Positions 1-11,525 of a stretch of DNA of 64,000 nt are shown piece by piece. The translations under genes were made by a program, and so were the position numbers. The DNA is from Pseudomonas frederiksbergensis (lineage in GTDB: Bacteria > Pseudomonadota > Gammaproteobacteria > Pseudomonadales > Pseudomonadaceae), in NCBI RefSeq assembly GCF_001874645.1, contig NZ_CP017886.1, forward strand, positions 1,550,001 to 1,614,000, given 5' to 3'. Each line of letters starts with the position of its first letter. Position 1 is the stretch's first letter. The notes beneath the pieces are model-generated. The model was not told the DNA's origin, did no database searches, and saw only the letters and a list, made by a program, of their open reading frames with translations.

Positions 1-2
1 CC

Positions 3-1388
3 AAAGTGCTGGTGATCTGTGCCCACGCCGAAACCGCCATGGACCTGGAAGACGCCCTGCGCGTACGTTCCGGCATCCCGGCCACGGTGTTCCATGAAGG
101 CATGAACATCCTTGAACGTGACCGTGCGGCGGCTTACTTCGCCGACGAAGAGTTCGGCGCCCAGGTGCTGATCTGTTCGGAAATCGGCAGTGAAGGTCGC
201 AACTTCCAGTTCTCCCACCACTTGGTGCTGTTCGATCTGCCATCGCACCCGGACCTGCTGGAACAGCGGATCGGGCGTCTCGACCGGATCGGTCAGAAGC
301 ACGTCATCGAACTGCATGTGCCGTACCTGGAAACCAGCCCGCAAGAGCGCCTGTTCCAGTGGTATCACGAAGCGCTGAACGCGTTCCTCAACACCTGCCC
401 GACCGGCAACGCCTTGCAGCATCAGTTCGGCCCACGCCTGCTGCCACTGCTGGAAAACGCCGATGACGGTGAGTGGCAAGCGCTGATTGACGAAGCCCGT
501 ACCACCCGTGAAAACCTGGAAGCCGAGTTGCACAGCGGCCGTGACCGCCTGCTGGAACTCAACTCCGGCGGCGCGGGCGAAGGTGACGCGCTGGTTGAGG
601 CAATCCTTGAGCAAGACGATCAGTTCGCCCTGCCGATTTACATGGAAACCCTGTTCGACGCGTTCGGCATCGACAGCGAAGACCACTCGGAAAACGCGCT
701 GATCCTCAAGCCGAGCGAAAAAATGCTCGACGCCAGCTTCCCGCTGGGCGACGACGAAGGCGTAACCATCACCTACGACCGCAACCAGGCGCTGTCTCGC
801 GAAGACATGCAATTCATCACCTGGGAGCACCCGATGGTTCAGGGCGGCATGGACCTGGTCCTGTCCGGCTCGATGGGTAACACCGCCGTGGCGCTGATCA
901 AAAACAAGGCACTCAAGCCCGGCACCGTGTTGCTGGAGCTGCTTTACGTCAGCGAAGTGGTTGCCCCGCGCTCGCTGCAATTGGGCCGTTACCTGCCGCC
1001 GGCCGCCCTGCGCTGCCTGCTCGATGCCAACGGCAACGACCTGTCGGGTCGCGTTTCATTCGAAACCCTCAACGACCAGCTCGAAAGCGTGCCACGCGCC
1101 AGCGCCAACAAGTTTGTCCAGGCTCAGCGTGATCAACTGACACCGCGCATCAATGCCGGTGAAGAGAAGATCACCCCGCGCCACGCCGAACGTGTCGCCG
1201 AAGCGCAACGCCGTCTGGCGGCCGATACCGAAGAAGAACTGGCGCGCCTGACCGCCCTGCAAGCGGTCAACCCGACCGTGCGCGACAGCGAACTGGTTGC
1301 CTTGCGTCAGCAGCGCGAGCAAGGCCTGGCCATGCTCGACAAAGCGGCACTGCGACTGGAAGCGATCCGGGTGCTGGTGGCGGGTTAA
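3..1388 (+). CDS. rapA: RNA polymerase-associated ATPase RapA (C-terminal part, 5' end outside window)
   Basis: This is the C-terminal portion of RapA (HepA), a Swi2/Snf2-type ATPase that binds RNA polymerase and promotes its recycling. The frame is already open at the left edge, so the gene starts outside the window and about 460 residues are visible. They begin inside the second RecA-like helicase domain: an [14 protein letters not shown] segment (motif V) is followed by [11 protein letters not shown] (motif VI, arginine finger). After this come the RapA-specific C-terminal domains, rich in charged helices. The gene ends in a TAA and is followed at once by a strong intrinsic terminator. The motif VI sequence and overall similarity make the call firm; only the full length is unknown. 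Confidence 0.93.
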   Translation, partial: KVLVICAHAETAMDLEDALRVRSGIPATVFHEGMNILERDRAAAYFADEEFGAQVLICSEIGSEGRNFQFSHHLVLFDLPSHPDLLEQRIGRLDRIGQKHVIELHVPYLETSPQERLFQWYHEALNAFLNTCPTGNALQHQFGPRLLPLLENADDGEWQALIDEARTTRENLEAELHSGRDRLLELNSGGAGEGDALVEAILEQDDQFALPIYMETLFDAFGIDSEDHSENALILKPSEKMLDASFPLGDDEGVTITYDRNQALSREDMQFITWEHPMVQGGMDLVLSGSMGNTAVALIKNKALKPGTVLLELLYVSEVVAPRSLQLGRYLPPAALRCLLDANGNDLSGRVSFETLNDQLESVPRASANKFVQAQRDQLTPRINAGEEKITPRHAERVAEAQRRLAADTEEELARLTALQAVNPTVRDSELVALRQQREQGLAMLDKAALRLEAIRVLVAG

Positions 1389-1411
1389 TCCCTCCCCTAC
1401 CGCGTTAAAAC

Positions 1412-1441
1412 AAAAGGCCCGCAGCGATGCGGGCCTTTTTT
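1412..1441 (+). terminator. Intrinsic terminator of rapA
   Basis: A GC-rich hairpin (AAAAGGCCCGC, four-base loop region, GCGGGCCTTTT) is followed by a run of T, 24 bases after the rapA stop codon. Confidence 0.9.
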
Positions 1442-1917
1442 GTTCTTGATCCGATCGTTCCCATGCGCAGCAAAGAGCCGAAGTGCCGCTGGTTGAACTA
1501 CGTTCGGTACTGAACGAGATCAACCAGCGCAAGCACGCACACGCCATCAATCCTTTGAGTCTGGCTCGCGGTAAAGATGGATCAATGTCGCGGGATCTTT
1601 TTCCAGATAGCCCTGCCCACCATGCAGGCGCGGCAATAGGCCGCGGCCAACAAGCGCCGGCACATCGGTAACCCCATCAAGCCGATTCCAGCGAACGCGA
1701 GCGAAGGTAACGTTGCCACCCATTTGCCTCTGTTCGATTAAAGATCGCCGAATATTGGCCGATTCATCATGAATCAGGAAAGGATTCCCCCTAGCGACGC
1801 TCAGGTAAAGCCCTATCGCTGGGGACACTATCGCGCTGTAAAGTCGCGAGTTCTATATTCGTGATGGCTTGATGATATCTCGCCGCCGAACCAACCAGTC
1901 CAGGCACATGGCGCACA
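1442..1917. other. Gene-poor stretch upstream of the tubulin-like gene
   Basis: About 475 bases without a gene I can support. On the minus strand a frame of 93 codons (1547-1828, GTG start) stays open and reads fairly like coding sequence at its end. It has no recognisable domain or clear ribosome binding site, so it may be a gene remnant. The first bases (GATCGTTCCCA near 1450) resemble the start of a dispersed Pseudomonas intergenic repeat also seen near 31886. The promoter of the downstream gene should lie here, but no convincing -35/-10 pair stands out. Confidence 0.4.
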
Positions 1918-4095
1918 ATGACTTCTAAAAATAATCCTGCCCCAGCGGTATCCGAACTGACGCTCACCGCCGCCACGGATAAACCCTCAGCCCCGAAGCC
2001 ATTGACCAGCTCACGCCCGCTTGCGACTCAGCAGTACCTGTACTTCACCGAGACCAACACCGATCGCATCCTCGACAACCTCGATGGCCTGCGTGATCTG
2101 GTGTTTCCCAAGCCGCCACACCTGGAGGACGCCCACGAACTGCATCAGCAGGAGTTCCCCTCGGTGTGCCTGATCGGCCTGGGTCGCTGCGGTTCGAACA
2201 TTGCGCTGGACGTCGCGGAACTGGTGTACAACGCCCGCAAGTTCTACCTCAACGAGTTCAACAACGAAGACAAGCCCTATGCTGAAAAGGGCTACAGCCC
2301 TGCGCAATGGATTCGTAACAACCTGAAACTGGGTGTCGGCAAGGCCACCAAACCGGTGTTCCTGGTCGAGCCACTGGTGATGCTCGGCGACCTGGACAAA
2401 GACATCGCCGGACGTATCCGCTTCTCGCGCAAGGGCGAAAAAAGCGGCTTCCTGCGCGACTACAGCAAAATGAAGATCATGGACCTCTCGGAAGTCCATG
2501 CCGGCGGCGCCGGTAACGCGCCGATCCTCGGCCAGTACCTGGCGAAGATCATCCTGAACAAGGACACCCAGCGCTTCTCCAGCCCCGACTGGAAAATGAT
2601 CCACTCGTACCTGATCGACAGCTGCGGCATCAAGGCTAACCAGTCGCGCCTGTATTTCTCGATCTTCAGCGCCGGTGGCGGTACCGGTTCGGGTATGGCC
2701 TCGGAGTTCGGCCTGGCCCAGCAACACTCGTACATGAACAAGACGTTCGACACCAAACCGGTGGACGAGCACGACAGCAAGAGCGGCCACTCCTTCGTTT
2801 TCGAGCCGATCTTCACCAGCGGCATTTGCGTACTGCCGAACATTTCCGATCACCGCAGCGAAATGTCTGAAGCACTGCACATCAACGCCGGTCGTCTACT
2901 GTGCAAGTACCTGTCGGAAGAATGGGATTTCTCATACAACTTCGCCAACGAAGACAGCAGTGAAGCCAGCGTCATGGGCCGTATCCGTCCATGGAATGCA
3001 ATGATGCTGATCTCCAACGACATCATGCGTTACGCCGAAGAGAACGATGACGGCAATATCCAGAACATTGATGTCAATGCCATGGAAAAGCACGCCAACC
3101 AGTACATCTCGCAGCAGATCTTCAACATCCTGACGGCCCAGGCGGTCACCACCGACTACGACCAGAACTACTTCCGTCGGGCTGGGATCGACATCGGCGA
3201 AACCATTCGCCTGGACGCCAATGATCTGTTCATGAGCCTGGCCGGGCCAGTAGCAATTGCCTACGCCGAGTCGGTGGTGCCAGAACAACCGGCACCGAGC
3301 AGTGACAAGTTCAAGGTGTTCGACAAAGAGCCGCTGCGCCTGAACATCGACGACCTGTTCTTCCGCTCCATCGACCTGCCGCACTTCAACAAAGTGACCC
3401 AGGCCATCGAAGGCATCAGCCTGTTGCCGATTGAGTCCAAGCGGTACCGCGCGTCGCTGGAGCAATACAAGAACTCGGGTTACGACGCTGCGGCCCTGCA
3501 TGACCTGCATTTCTTCAAGAACTGCTCGTCGGTGGTATCGATCGTGTCGCTGCCCAAGGATTACAAGCTGTCCTACATGGACCTGAACCGGTTGAAGACC
3601 CACCTCAACAGCCTGTTCCCCAACACCACGCTCAAGCGTTATGCACTGGTGATCGGCGCCTCGGCCAACCTTTCGCTGACCACCCTGATCGCCAAGAGCC
3701 CGTGTCTGTCAGACGATTTCCTGACCTTGATCGTGGCGTTCATCAAACGCTGCTTTGCCCGCACTCCGTACCGTTTCGACGAAACACTGGACAACTCGAT
3801 CCTCGACTTCATCATTCATGAAGACTTCGACGAGGACAGGATCGACGAGTTGCTCAACGAGTTCGAAAACCCGGCGAAGATCCTCGACACCAACTGGTAC
3901 GCGATCAAGCCGATGTACGAGAAGAAGTACCGCGAGCTGATCAACGACAAAGACAAATTTGTCTCGATCAACGACATCCGCCTGTCGCGTGATTGCGTGA
4001 AAAAGGCCATCAAGTACCTGCGCGAGATCTACCGTCACCGTATCGGCAAGACCAAGGTCATTTCGCTGAATAACCACACCGGCAAGACGGCGTAA
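1918..4095 (+). CDS. Tubulin/FtsZ-superfamily GTPase-like protein of unknown role
   Basis: A 725-residue protein with the signatures of the tubulin/FtsZ fold. GLGRCGSN at residues 87-94 resembles the tubulin T1 nucleotide loop (GQCGNQ). GGGTGSG at 253-259 is the classic T4 tubulin signature. LDANDL at 432-437, followed by MSLAGPVAIAY, resembles the FtsZ T7 loop and helix H8, where two catalytic acidic residues are spaced D-x-x-D (here D433 and D436). The spacing between T1 and T4 is longer than in FtsZ or tubulin, so there are insertions, and about 290 residues follow the T7-like loop. It is not the cell-division FtsZ (about 390 residues). It most resembles the Pfam 'Tubulin_2' type of bacterial protein. 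It stands alone, with no operon partner, after the rapA terminator and before a REP. The ATG has only a weak ribosome binding site. A cytoskeletal or membrane-remodelling role is inference. Confidence 0.75.
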   Translation: MTSKNNPAPAVSELTLTAATDKPSAPKPLTSSRPLATQQYLYFTETNTDRILDNLDGLRDLVFPKPPHLEDAHELHQQEFPSVCLIGLGRCGSNIALDVAELVYNARKFYLNEFNNEDKPYAEKGYSPAQWIRNNLKLGVGKATKPVFLVEPLVMLGDLDKDIAGRIRFSRKGEKSGFLRDYSKMKIMDLSEVHAGGAGNAPILGQYLAKIILNKDTQRFSSPDWKMIHSYLIDSCGIKANQSRLYFSIFSAGGGTGSGMASEFGLAQQHSYMNKTFDTKPVDEHDSKSGHSFVFEPIFTSGICVLPNISDHRSEMSEALHINAGRLLCKYLSEEWDFSYNFANEDSSEASVMGRIRPWNAMMLISNDIMRYAEENDDGNIQNIDVNAMEKHANQYISQQIFNILTAQAVTTDYDQNYFRRAGIDIGETIRLDANDLFMSLAGPVAIAYAESVVPEQPAPSSDKFKVFDKEPLRLNIDDLFFRSIDLPHFNKVTQAIEGISLLPIESKRYRASLEQYKNSGYDAAALHDLHFFKNCSSVVSIVSLPKDYKLSYMDLNRLKTHLNSLFPNTTLKRYALVIGASANLSLTTLIAKSPCLSDDFLTLIVAFIKRCFARTPYRFDETLDNSILDFIIHEDFDEDRIDELLNEFENPAKILDTNWYAIKPMYEKKYRELINDKDKFVSINDIRLSRDCVKKAIKYLREIYRHRIGKTKVISLNNHTGKTA

Positions 4096-4109
4096 TGGCG
4101 TAGCCGCCG

Positions 4110-4176
4110 AAAAGATCGCAGCCTGCGGCAGCTCCACCGACCCAGCCGTAGGAGCTGCCGCAGGCTGCGATCTTTT
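4110..4176. repeat. REP pair (inverted)
   Basis: Two copies of the Pseudomonas REP core (GATCGCAGCCTGCGGCAGCT and its complement) face each other around a short spacer, forming a large hairpin just after the tubulin-like gene. It may act as an mRNA 3' end stabiliser or terminator. Confidence 0.9.
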
Positions 4177-4357
4177 GTTTTTCAAAATATCAGAAACAAT
4201 TAAGCAGCCCTCAGGCTGCTCTCTCAACTGTTCTCGTTACGTTTACGTAACCTTCCCCCATCCCCGTCTGTGGTATTTCTCTACGGAAACCTGCCATCGC
4301 GCTACTCGGCTACACACTTTTGCACGAGCGTCATAAGCACCAAATAGGTGCAAGTCT
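4177..4357. other. Spacer with two small inverted repeats
   Basis: Between the REP and the DUF2288 stop codon there is no gene. Two small hairpins are visible: AGCAGCC/GGCTGCT at 4203-4220 and GTTACG/CGTAAC at 4236-4251. Neither is followed by a T run. Confidence 0.5.
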
Positions 4358-4663
4358 TCAGACCTGCGCCCTTTCCTGGATCAGAATCCACGGCGAAACA
4401 ACCACTGCCCACAACTCTGGATCGCGTTCGAAAAGATCCAGCGCCCGCGTTTCAGACAGCTTGGCGACTTTGTCGGCGGCCAGCCAGGCAGCCACTTTCT
4501 CGCCTTCGTCCTGGGCAACCGCCTCGGCAGCAGCGATCAAATCCAGACCTGGGTCGACCCACAATAGGGCACCCTTGGCGAAGAACGGTTCGAGTTCCTT
4601 CCAGGTAATAGATGCGGTTTCACCAAGCAGCTTGGCATAGAGGGTGCTAGGTTCTTGAGTCAT
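4358..4663 (-). CDS. DUF2288 family protein
   Basis: A 101-residue protein matching the small DUF2288 family of gamma-proteobacteria: an N-terminal LYAKLLGETA segment, WKELEPFFAKG, and a C-terminal helix ending before ALDLFERDPELWAV. No function is known for the family. An upstream extension of ten codons is open, but the ATG at 4663 fits the family length and has a GACAGGG ribosome binding site nearby. It is cytoplasmic by composition, has no signal peptide, and is transcribed away from braC. Confidence 0.8.
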   Translation of the reverse strand: MTQEPSTLYAKLLGETASITWKELEPFFAKGALLWVDPGLDLIAAAEAVAQDEGEKVAAWLAADKVAKLSETRALDLFERDPELWAVVVSPWILIQERAQV

Positions 4664-5010
4664 GGGCCCTGTCCGGAATTGAAATCGGCGCAATCATAAC
4701 GTCGGAGCTCTGGCAGAAAAACCCGGATGCAATAGAGTCATTGATCGAGAACTGCAGGAAAGCAAGGATAGCCGCTGAATCGGGTCACTACGCAGCCAAA
4801 ATCCCGCCGCAATTCTGTCTTTTTCTTTCAAAAATGCGACACCCTCAGGTTTTGTCCCTGAGCGCCAGCTTTCCAAGCGAACAATCGGCGCTCTACACTG
4901 TACCGGTACAGTTGCCGGGGGCATTTCCGGGGGATATCCAAGATATCGATCCGGTTCTGTGGCTCAGGCTGCCAGGACTATAAAAACTACAACAGTAAGA
5001 GTGGAGCACT
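4664..5010. promoter_or_regulatory. braC upstream region with a perfect 14-bp palindrome
   Basis: This 347-base gap carries the promoters of the DUF2288 gene and braC. A perfect palindrome, CTGTACCGGTACAG, lies at 4898-4911, about 100 bases before the braC start. It is a candidate operator. The half-site spacing (CTGT-N6-ACAG) is two bases shorter than a LexA box, so I do not call it LexA. I cannot assign a -35/-10 pair with confidence. Confidence 0.35.
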
Positions 5011-6138
5011 ATGAATAAGGCTACTAAGCAGATTTCCAAACTGTTTGCCGCTATGGTTCTGGCCGGGGTTGCCAGCCATTCGTTCGCAGCTGACACCATC
5101 AAGATCGGCATCGCCGGCCCTAAAACCGGTCCAGTGACCCAGTACGGTGACATGCAGTTCACCGGCGCCAAAATGGCCATCGAGCAGATCAACGCCAAGG
5201 GCGGTGTCGACGGCAAGATGCTCGAAGCCAAGGAATACGATGACGCCTGCGACCCTAAACAGGCCGTTGCCGTTGCCAACAAAGTGGTCAACGACGGCGT
5301 CAAGTTCGTGGTCGGTCACCTTTGCTCCAGCTCCACTCAGCCAGCGTCCGATATCTACGAAGACGAAGGCGTGATCATGATCACCCCAGCCGCCACCAGC
5401 CCGGACATCACTAACCGTGGCTACAAAATGGTGTTCCGCACCATCGGCCTGGACAGCGCCCAGGGCCCTGCGGCCGGCAACTACATCGCCGATCACGTAA
5501 AACCGAAAATCGTTGCTGTTCTGCACGACAAACAGCAATACGGTGAAGGCATCGCCACCGCCGTGAAGAAAACCCTCGAAAGCAAAGGCGTCAAGGTTGC
5601 CGTGTTCGAAGGCCTGAACGCCGGCGACAAGGACTTCTCCTCGATCATCCAGAAACTCAAGCAAGCCAACGTCGACTTCGTCTACTACGGCGGCTACCAC
5701 CCGGAACTGGGCCTGATCCTGCGTCAGTCCAAGGAAAAAGGCCTGAACGCCAAGTTCATGGGGCCAGAAGGCGTCGGCAACGACTCCATCTCGCAGATCG
5801 CCCAGGACGCTTCCGAAGGCCTGCTGGTGACCTTGCCGAAGTCTTTCGACCAGGACCCGGCCAACAAGGCGCTGGTTGACGCGTTCGCCGCCAAGAAGCA
5901 GGACCCGACCGGTCCGTTCGTGTTCCCGGCCTACTCGGCAGTCGAAGTGATCGCTGAAGGCATCAAGGCAGCGAAGAGCGAAGACACCGCCAAAGTGGCC
6001 GCTGCTATCCGCGCCGGCACCTTCAAGACCCCTACTGGCGACCTGTCGTTCGACGAAAAGGGCGACCTGAAGAACTTCAAGTTCGTGGTTTACCAGTGGC
6101 ACTTTGGCAAACCTAAAACCGAAGTTTCGCCTCAGTAA
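5011..6138 (+). CDS. braC: Branched-chain amino-acid ABC transporter, periplasmic binding protein
   Basis: The periplasmic binding protein of the high-affinity Leu/Ile/Val(/Ala) transporter, 375 residues. A Sec signal peptide is visible (lysines, then LFAAMVLAGVASHSFA with cleavage around residue 26-27). The mature protein then starts with DTIKIGIAGPKTGPVTQYGD, typical of the Peripla_BP_6 family. Length matches Pseudomonas BraC (about 373). The ATG follows a GAGTGGAGC ribosome binding site. A terminator separates it from braD, which should make the binding protein more abundant than the membrane components. Close agreement with BraC and the complete downstream braDEFG set make the assignment secure. 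Confidence 0.96.
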   Translation: MNKATKQISKLFAAMVLAGVASHSFAADTIKIGIAGPKTGPVTQYGDMQFTGAKMAIEQINAKGGVDGKMLEAKEYDDACDPKQAVAVANKVVNDGVKFVVGHLCSSSTQPASDIYEDEGVIMITPAATSPDITNRGYKMVFRTIGLDSAQGPAAGNYIADHVKPKIVAVLHDKQQYGEGIATAVKKTLESKGVKVAVFEGLNAGDKDFSSIIQKLKQANVDFVYYGGYHPELGLILRQSKEKGLNAKFMGPEGVGNDSISQIAQDASEGLLVTLPKSFDQDPANKALVDAFAAKKQDPTGPFVFPAYSAVEVIAEGIKAAKSEDTAKVAAAIRAGTFKTPTGDLSFDEKGDLKNFKFVVYQWHFGKPKTEVSPQ

Positions 6139-6162
6139 GGTGCTGCCTGACTGACTGCCAAT

Positions 6163-6190
6163 AAAGCCCACGGCGTGCCGTGGGCTTTGT
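6163..6190 (+). terminator. Intrinsic terminator after braC (partial attenuator)
   Basis: A perfect 12-bp stem (AAAGCCCACGGC/GCCGTGGGCTTT) lies 24 bases after the braC stop and is followed by T-rich sequence. It lies between braC and braD, so it probably lets only some transcripts through. Confidence 0.85.
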
Positions 6191-6369
6191 TTTACGAGGT
6201 AATGGGCCGTGCCTCCGTGATCCGGAAGCCTCCCCACCTGAAAATCTCAAAACCGTCATCAGCGGTTCGCTGGCAAAACTCACGTTCGAAGTGGATGCAG
6301 ATCCACGGGGCCTGAGCGGGAAAATGACTCCACCAGTGAAATGCGTATCAGGTTTTTAGGAGCGCTGTA

Positions 6370-7289
<920 letters not shown>

Positions 7290-7293
<4 letters not shown>

Positions 7294-8546
7294 CTAAGAA
7301 TCTTAAACAGGCGCTGTTCAGCGCGCTATTGGTTTGGGCTGTGGCGTACCCGGTACTTGGTCTGAAACTGTCCATCGCCGGCATCAACCTCGAAGTACAG
7401 GGTGCCAGTACCTCCACGCTGATCATCATCGCCGCCTGCTCGGTGCTGATGTTCCTGCGGGTGATATTCGACCGCCAATACACGGCCGCCATGCGCTCCG
7501 TGCCCAAAGGTAAATTGATCCCGGCCGGCGCGAGCCACTTCCTGACCCTGCCCAGCACCCAGCGCTGGGTGATCATGGGATTGATCGCCGCCGCTCTGGT
7601 CTGGCCGTTCTTCGGTTCGCGCGGCGCGGTGGATATCGCCACGCTGATTCTGATCTATGTGCTGCTCGGTCTGGGCCTGAACATCGTGGTCGGTCTGGCG
7701 GGTCTGCTCGACCTGGGCTACGTCGGTTTCTATGCCGTGGGCGCCTACAGCTATGCGCTGCTGTCGCACTACTACGGCCTGAGCTTCTGGATCTGCCTGC
7801 CCATCGCCGGCTTGATGGCGGCGACCTTCGGTTTCCTGCTGGGCTTCCCGGTACTGCGTCTGCGCGGTGACTATCTGGCAATCGTGACCCTGGGCTTTGG
7901 CGAGATTATCCGTCTGTTCCTGCGTAACCTGACGGGCCTCACGGGCGGACCGAACGGCATCAGCAACATTCCCAAACCGACGCTGTTCGGCCTGAGCTTC
8001 GACAGAACGGCCGCCGAAGGCATGCAGACCTTCCACGAGTTCTTCGGCCTGACGTACAACCCGGTCAGCAAGGTGGTTTTCCTCTACCTGGTAGCGCTGT
8101 TGCTGGCGCTGTTCGCACTGTTCGTGATCAACCGTCTGCTGCGCATGCCGATCGGCCGTGCCTGGGAAGCGCTGCGTGAAGACGAAATCGCCTGCCGTGC
8201 CCTGGGCCTGAACCCGACGATCATCAAGCTTTCCGCCTTCACCCTGGGTGCCTGCTTCGCCGGTTTTGCCGGTAGCTTCTTCGCCGCGCGTCAGGGTCTG
8301 GTCACGCCGGAGTCGTTCACCTTCATCGAGTCGGCCACCATCCTCGCCATCGTGGTGCTGGGCGGCATGGGCTCGCAATTGGGCGTGGTCCTCGCGGCCG
8401 TCGTGATGATTCTATTGCCCGAGCTGATGCGTGACTTCAGCGAATACCGCATGTTGATGTTCGGCGCCTTGATGGTGCTGATGATGATCTGGCGTCCTCA
8501 AGGTCTGCTGCCTATGCAACGTCCTCACATGGAGCTGCGTAAATGA
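7290..8546 (+). CDS. braE: Branched-chain amino-acid ABC transporter permease BraE/LivM
   Basis: Second permease subunit, 418 residues, with roughly ten hydrophobic segments. The family signature is the stretch around [41 protein letters not shown] loop follows, which contacts the ATPases. The N-terminal 90 residues form the extra hydrophobic region usual in proteobacterial LivM proteins. It overlaps braD by four bases at its start and braF by four at its end, so braD-E-F-G is one tightly coupled operon. Confidence 0.96.
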
Positions 8547-9310
8547 GCAGAGAGATCCTGAAAGTAGATGGCCTGAGCATGCGTTTTGGCGGCTTGCTGG
8601 CGGTCAATAGCGTTGCCCTGAGCGTGAAAGAGAAACAGGTGGTGTCGATGATCGGCCCTAACGGCGCCGGCAAGACCACCGTGTTCAACTGCCTGACCGG
8701 TTTCTACAAACCCACCGCCGGTACTATCCAGCTCAACGGTGAAGCGATCGAAGGCCTGCCCGGCCACAAGATCGCCGGTAAAGGCGTGGTGCGGACCTTC
8801 CAGAACGTGCGGTTGTTCAAGGAAATGACCGCCGTGGAAAACCTGCTGATTGCTCAGCACCGGCACCTGAATACCAACTTCCTGGCCGGTCTGTTCAAGA
8901 CGCCGGCGTTTCGCCGCAGCGAACGCGAGGCCATGGAATACGCCGAGTTCTGGCTGGACAAGGTCAACCTCAAGGAGTTCGCCAACCGTCCGGCCGGCAC
9001 CTTGGCCTATGGTCAGCAGCGTCGCCTGGAAATCGCCCGCTGCATGATGACCCGTCCCAGCATCCTCATGCTCGACGAACCGGCCGCCGGCCTCAACCCA
9101 CGAGAAACCGACGACCTCAAGGCGCTGATCGGCACCCTGCGTGAAGAGCATGACGTCACCGTGCTGCTGATCGAACACGACATGAAACTGGTCATGAGCA
9201 TCTCCGACCACATCTTCGTGATCAACCAGGGCACTCCACTGGCCAACGGCACGCCGGAACAGATCCGCGACAATCCTGATGTGATCAAAGCCTACCTGGG
9301 GGAAGCGTAA
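8543..9310 (+). CDS. braF: Branched-chain amino-acid ABC transporter ATPase BraF/LivG
   Basis: ABC ATPase of 255 residues. Walker A is GPNGAGKT (residues 38-45). The LivG-type family motif is [14 protein letters not shown]. The signature motif is degenerate ([12 protein letters not shown]), as is usual in LivG. Walker B is [13 protein letters not shown] and the switch histidine follows in LLIEHDM. It works at the inner face of the membrane as a heterodimer with BraG. It overlaps braE by four bases and abuts braG with no gap. Confidence 0.96.
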   Translation: MSREILKVDGLSMRFGGLLAVNSVALSVKEKQVVSMIGPNGAGKTTVFNCLTGFYKPTAGTIQLNGEAIEGLPGHKIAGKGVVRTFQNVRLFKEMTAVENLLIAQHRHLNTNFLAGLFKTPAFRRSEREAMEYAEFWLDKVNLKEFANRPAGTLAYGQQRRLEIARCMMTRPSILMLDEPAAGLNPRETDDLKALIGTLREEHDVTVLLIEHDMKLVMSISDHIFVINQGTPLANGTPEQIRDNPDVIKAYLGEA

Positions 9311-10012
<702 letters not shown>

Positions 10013-10029
10013 GTACTGCTGCAACCATG

Positions 10030-10054
10030 AAAAACGGCCTGCGGGCCGTTTTTT
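10030..10054 (+). terminator. Intrinsic terminator of the bra operon
   Basis: The hairpin AAAACGGCC/GGCCGTTTT with a short CTGCG-type loop is followed by T residues, 17 bases after the braG stop. Confidence 0.88.
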
Positions 10055-10087
10055 ATTGCCTGAGACAATCCACTGTAAAACCACTGT

Positions 10088-10180
10088 AAAAGCTGCCGCA
10101 GGCTGCGATCTGTTGATCTTTCACTTGAAACTCAAGTGACATCGAGAGAAAGGATCGCAGCCTGCGGCAGCTTCTACGGG
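10088..10180. repeat. REP pair (inverted, wide spacer)
   Basis: Two inverted REP cores (AGCTGCCGCAGGCTGCGATC and its complement) are separated by about 45 bases, between the bra terminator and the bufferin operon. Confidence 0.88.
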
Positions 10181-10300
10181 AGGACATGCGCTTTTCTGAA
10201 AAAATTTTGAGTCGGCTGTAACGAACCCGAATGACCTTTCTCTACTAGGGTAAGCAAGCAACCACGCTTACTTGAACCCACCCTTGTTTGGAGAAACATC

Positions 10301-10609
10301 ATGACTGCTACCACTCGCACCCTGTCCGCTGCCGCCCTTGCCCTGGCCTTGGGTTCTGCTTTGAGCATCACGGCTCTGCCGACCACCGCCCATGCCGCAG
10401 CTGCCGACATGGAAAAATGCTTTGGCGTCGCCATGAAAGGCAAGAACGATTGCGCCGCAGGTGCAGGCACTACCTGCGCCGGCACCTCAAAAGTCGACTA
10501 CGAGAGCAACCACTTCAAGCTGATGCCTAAAGGCACTTGCGAGAAGACTGCCAGCCCAACCTCACCGACCGGCTTCGGTCAACTGGCCGCCTACAAAGCC
10601 AAGTCGTAA
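10301..10609 (+). CDS. Bufferin-type precursor peptide (DUF2282/BufA1)
   Basis: A 102-residue exported precursor. The first 32 or so residues form a signal peptide ([23 protein letters not shown]). The core has four cysteines (40, 51, 59, 80) in the family contexts [18 protein letters not shown] and KGTCEK. DUF2282 proteins encoded next to a DUF692 enzyme were recently named bufferins: copper-related peptides whose cysteines are modified by a multinuclear iron oxidase. That role is family knowledge; here I see the peptide, its maturase and its partner in order. The ATG has a GGAG ribosome binding site. This is the first gene of the operon. Confidence 0.88.
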   Translation: MTATTRTLSAAALALALGSALSITALPTTAHAAAADMEKCFGVAMKGKNDCAAGAGTTCAGTSKVDYESNHFKLMPKGTCEKTASPTSPTGFGQLAAYKAKS

Positions 10610-10631
10610 CCCCACCTCTGCCTGAGTGTTG

Positions 10632-11525
10632 ATGATGACCACTTCATCGCTGCACAGCGTACATCCTCACACTCAGGCGTTGGCGTCCGAGCTGCCGCCC
10701 CGCGCGGGGCTAGGGCTCAAGACCGAGCACTTCGGTGAAGTTCTCGGCACCCGCCCGGACATCGGCTTCTTCGAAGTCCACGCCGAAAACTACATGGTGG
10801 CCGGCGGCCCGTTTCATCATTACCTGGGTTTGATTCGCGAGCAGTATCCGCTGTCGCTGCATGGTGTCGGCCTGTCAATCGGTGCCGAAGGCCCGTTGAA
10901 CACTGAGCACCTTGCCCGGCTCGCCCATCTGATCGAACGCTATCAACCCCAGTCCTTTTCCGAACACCTGGCCTGGTCGAGCCACGGCCCGGTGTTTCTC
11001 AATGACCTGCTTCCATTAGCCTATGACCAGTCGACACTGCAGCGTGTCTGCGAACATATCGACCAGGTCCAGCACCATCTGAAACGCCCCATGCTGCTGG
11101 AAAACCCGGCGACCTACTTGCAGTTCCAACGCTCCAGCATGGAAGAAGCCAGCTTCATCGCTGAAGTCATCCGCCGCACCGGCTGCGGACTGCTGCTGGA
11201 TGTGAACAACGTCTACGTCTCTTGCATCAATCACCAGCGCGATCCATTGGCCTACATCGACGCACTGCCACTGCACGCTGTGGGTGAGATTCATCTGGCC
11301 GGATTTGCCGAAGACACCGACAGCCTCGGTGATCGTCTGCTGATCGACGATCACGGCGCGCCCATCGATAACACCGTATGGGCGCTGTACGCGCGCGTTC
11401 TGGAGCGCATAGGCCCGGTAGCCACGCTGATTGAACGCGACAATCAAATACCCACGTTCTCCGTGCTGCACGCCGAGGCCCGTCAGGCCGATGAGTTGCT
11501 GGGTTACACCGGGGTTCGCCGATGA
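10632..11525 (+). CDS. DUF692 multinuclear iron oxidase family (BufB, peptide maturase)
   Basis: A 297-residue TIM-barrel protein of the DUF692/MNIO family, which modifies cysteines in ribosomally made peptides. Metal-binding motifs are visible: EVHAENYM near the N terminus, [34 protein letters not shown] and GEIHLAGF, supplying the expected His, Glu, Asp and Asn ligands. The frame is open from a GTG at 10626. I prefer the ATG at 10632 (or 10635), because neither has a strong ribosome binding site and ATG is likelier. The stop overlaps the next start as ATGA. The presumed substrate is the upstream DUF2282 peptide. Confidence 0.9.
   Translation: MMTTSSLHSVHPHTQALASELPPRAGLGLKTEHFGEVLGTRPDIGFFEVHAENYMVAGGPFHHYLGLIREQYPLSLHGVGLSIGAEGPLNTEHLARLAHLIERYQPQSFSEHLAWSSHGPVFLNDLLPLAYDQSTLQRVCEHIDQVQHHLKRPMLLENPATYLQFQRSSMEEASFIAEVIRRTGCGLLLDVNNVYVSCINHQRDPLAYIDALPLHAVGEIHLAGFAEDTDSLGDRLLIDDHGAPIDNTVWALYARVLERIGPVATLIERDNQIPTFSVLHAEARQADELLGYTGVRR

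Noticed and set aside
1547..1828. Minus-strand open frame of 93 codons in the rapA/tubulin-like gap
   Set aside because: GTG start without a clear ribosome binding site and no recognisable domain; mentioned as a possible remnant only.
4110..4176. CRISPR-like repeated palindromes
   Set aside because: The repeats here and at ten other places are dispersed, paired REP elements, not regularly spaced repeats with unique spacers; no cas gene is present.
4898..4911. LexA box before braC
   Set aside because: The half-site spacing is two bases too short (CTGT-N6-ACAG rather than N8) and the gene is not a damage-response gene.
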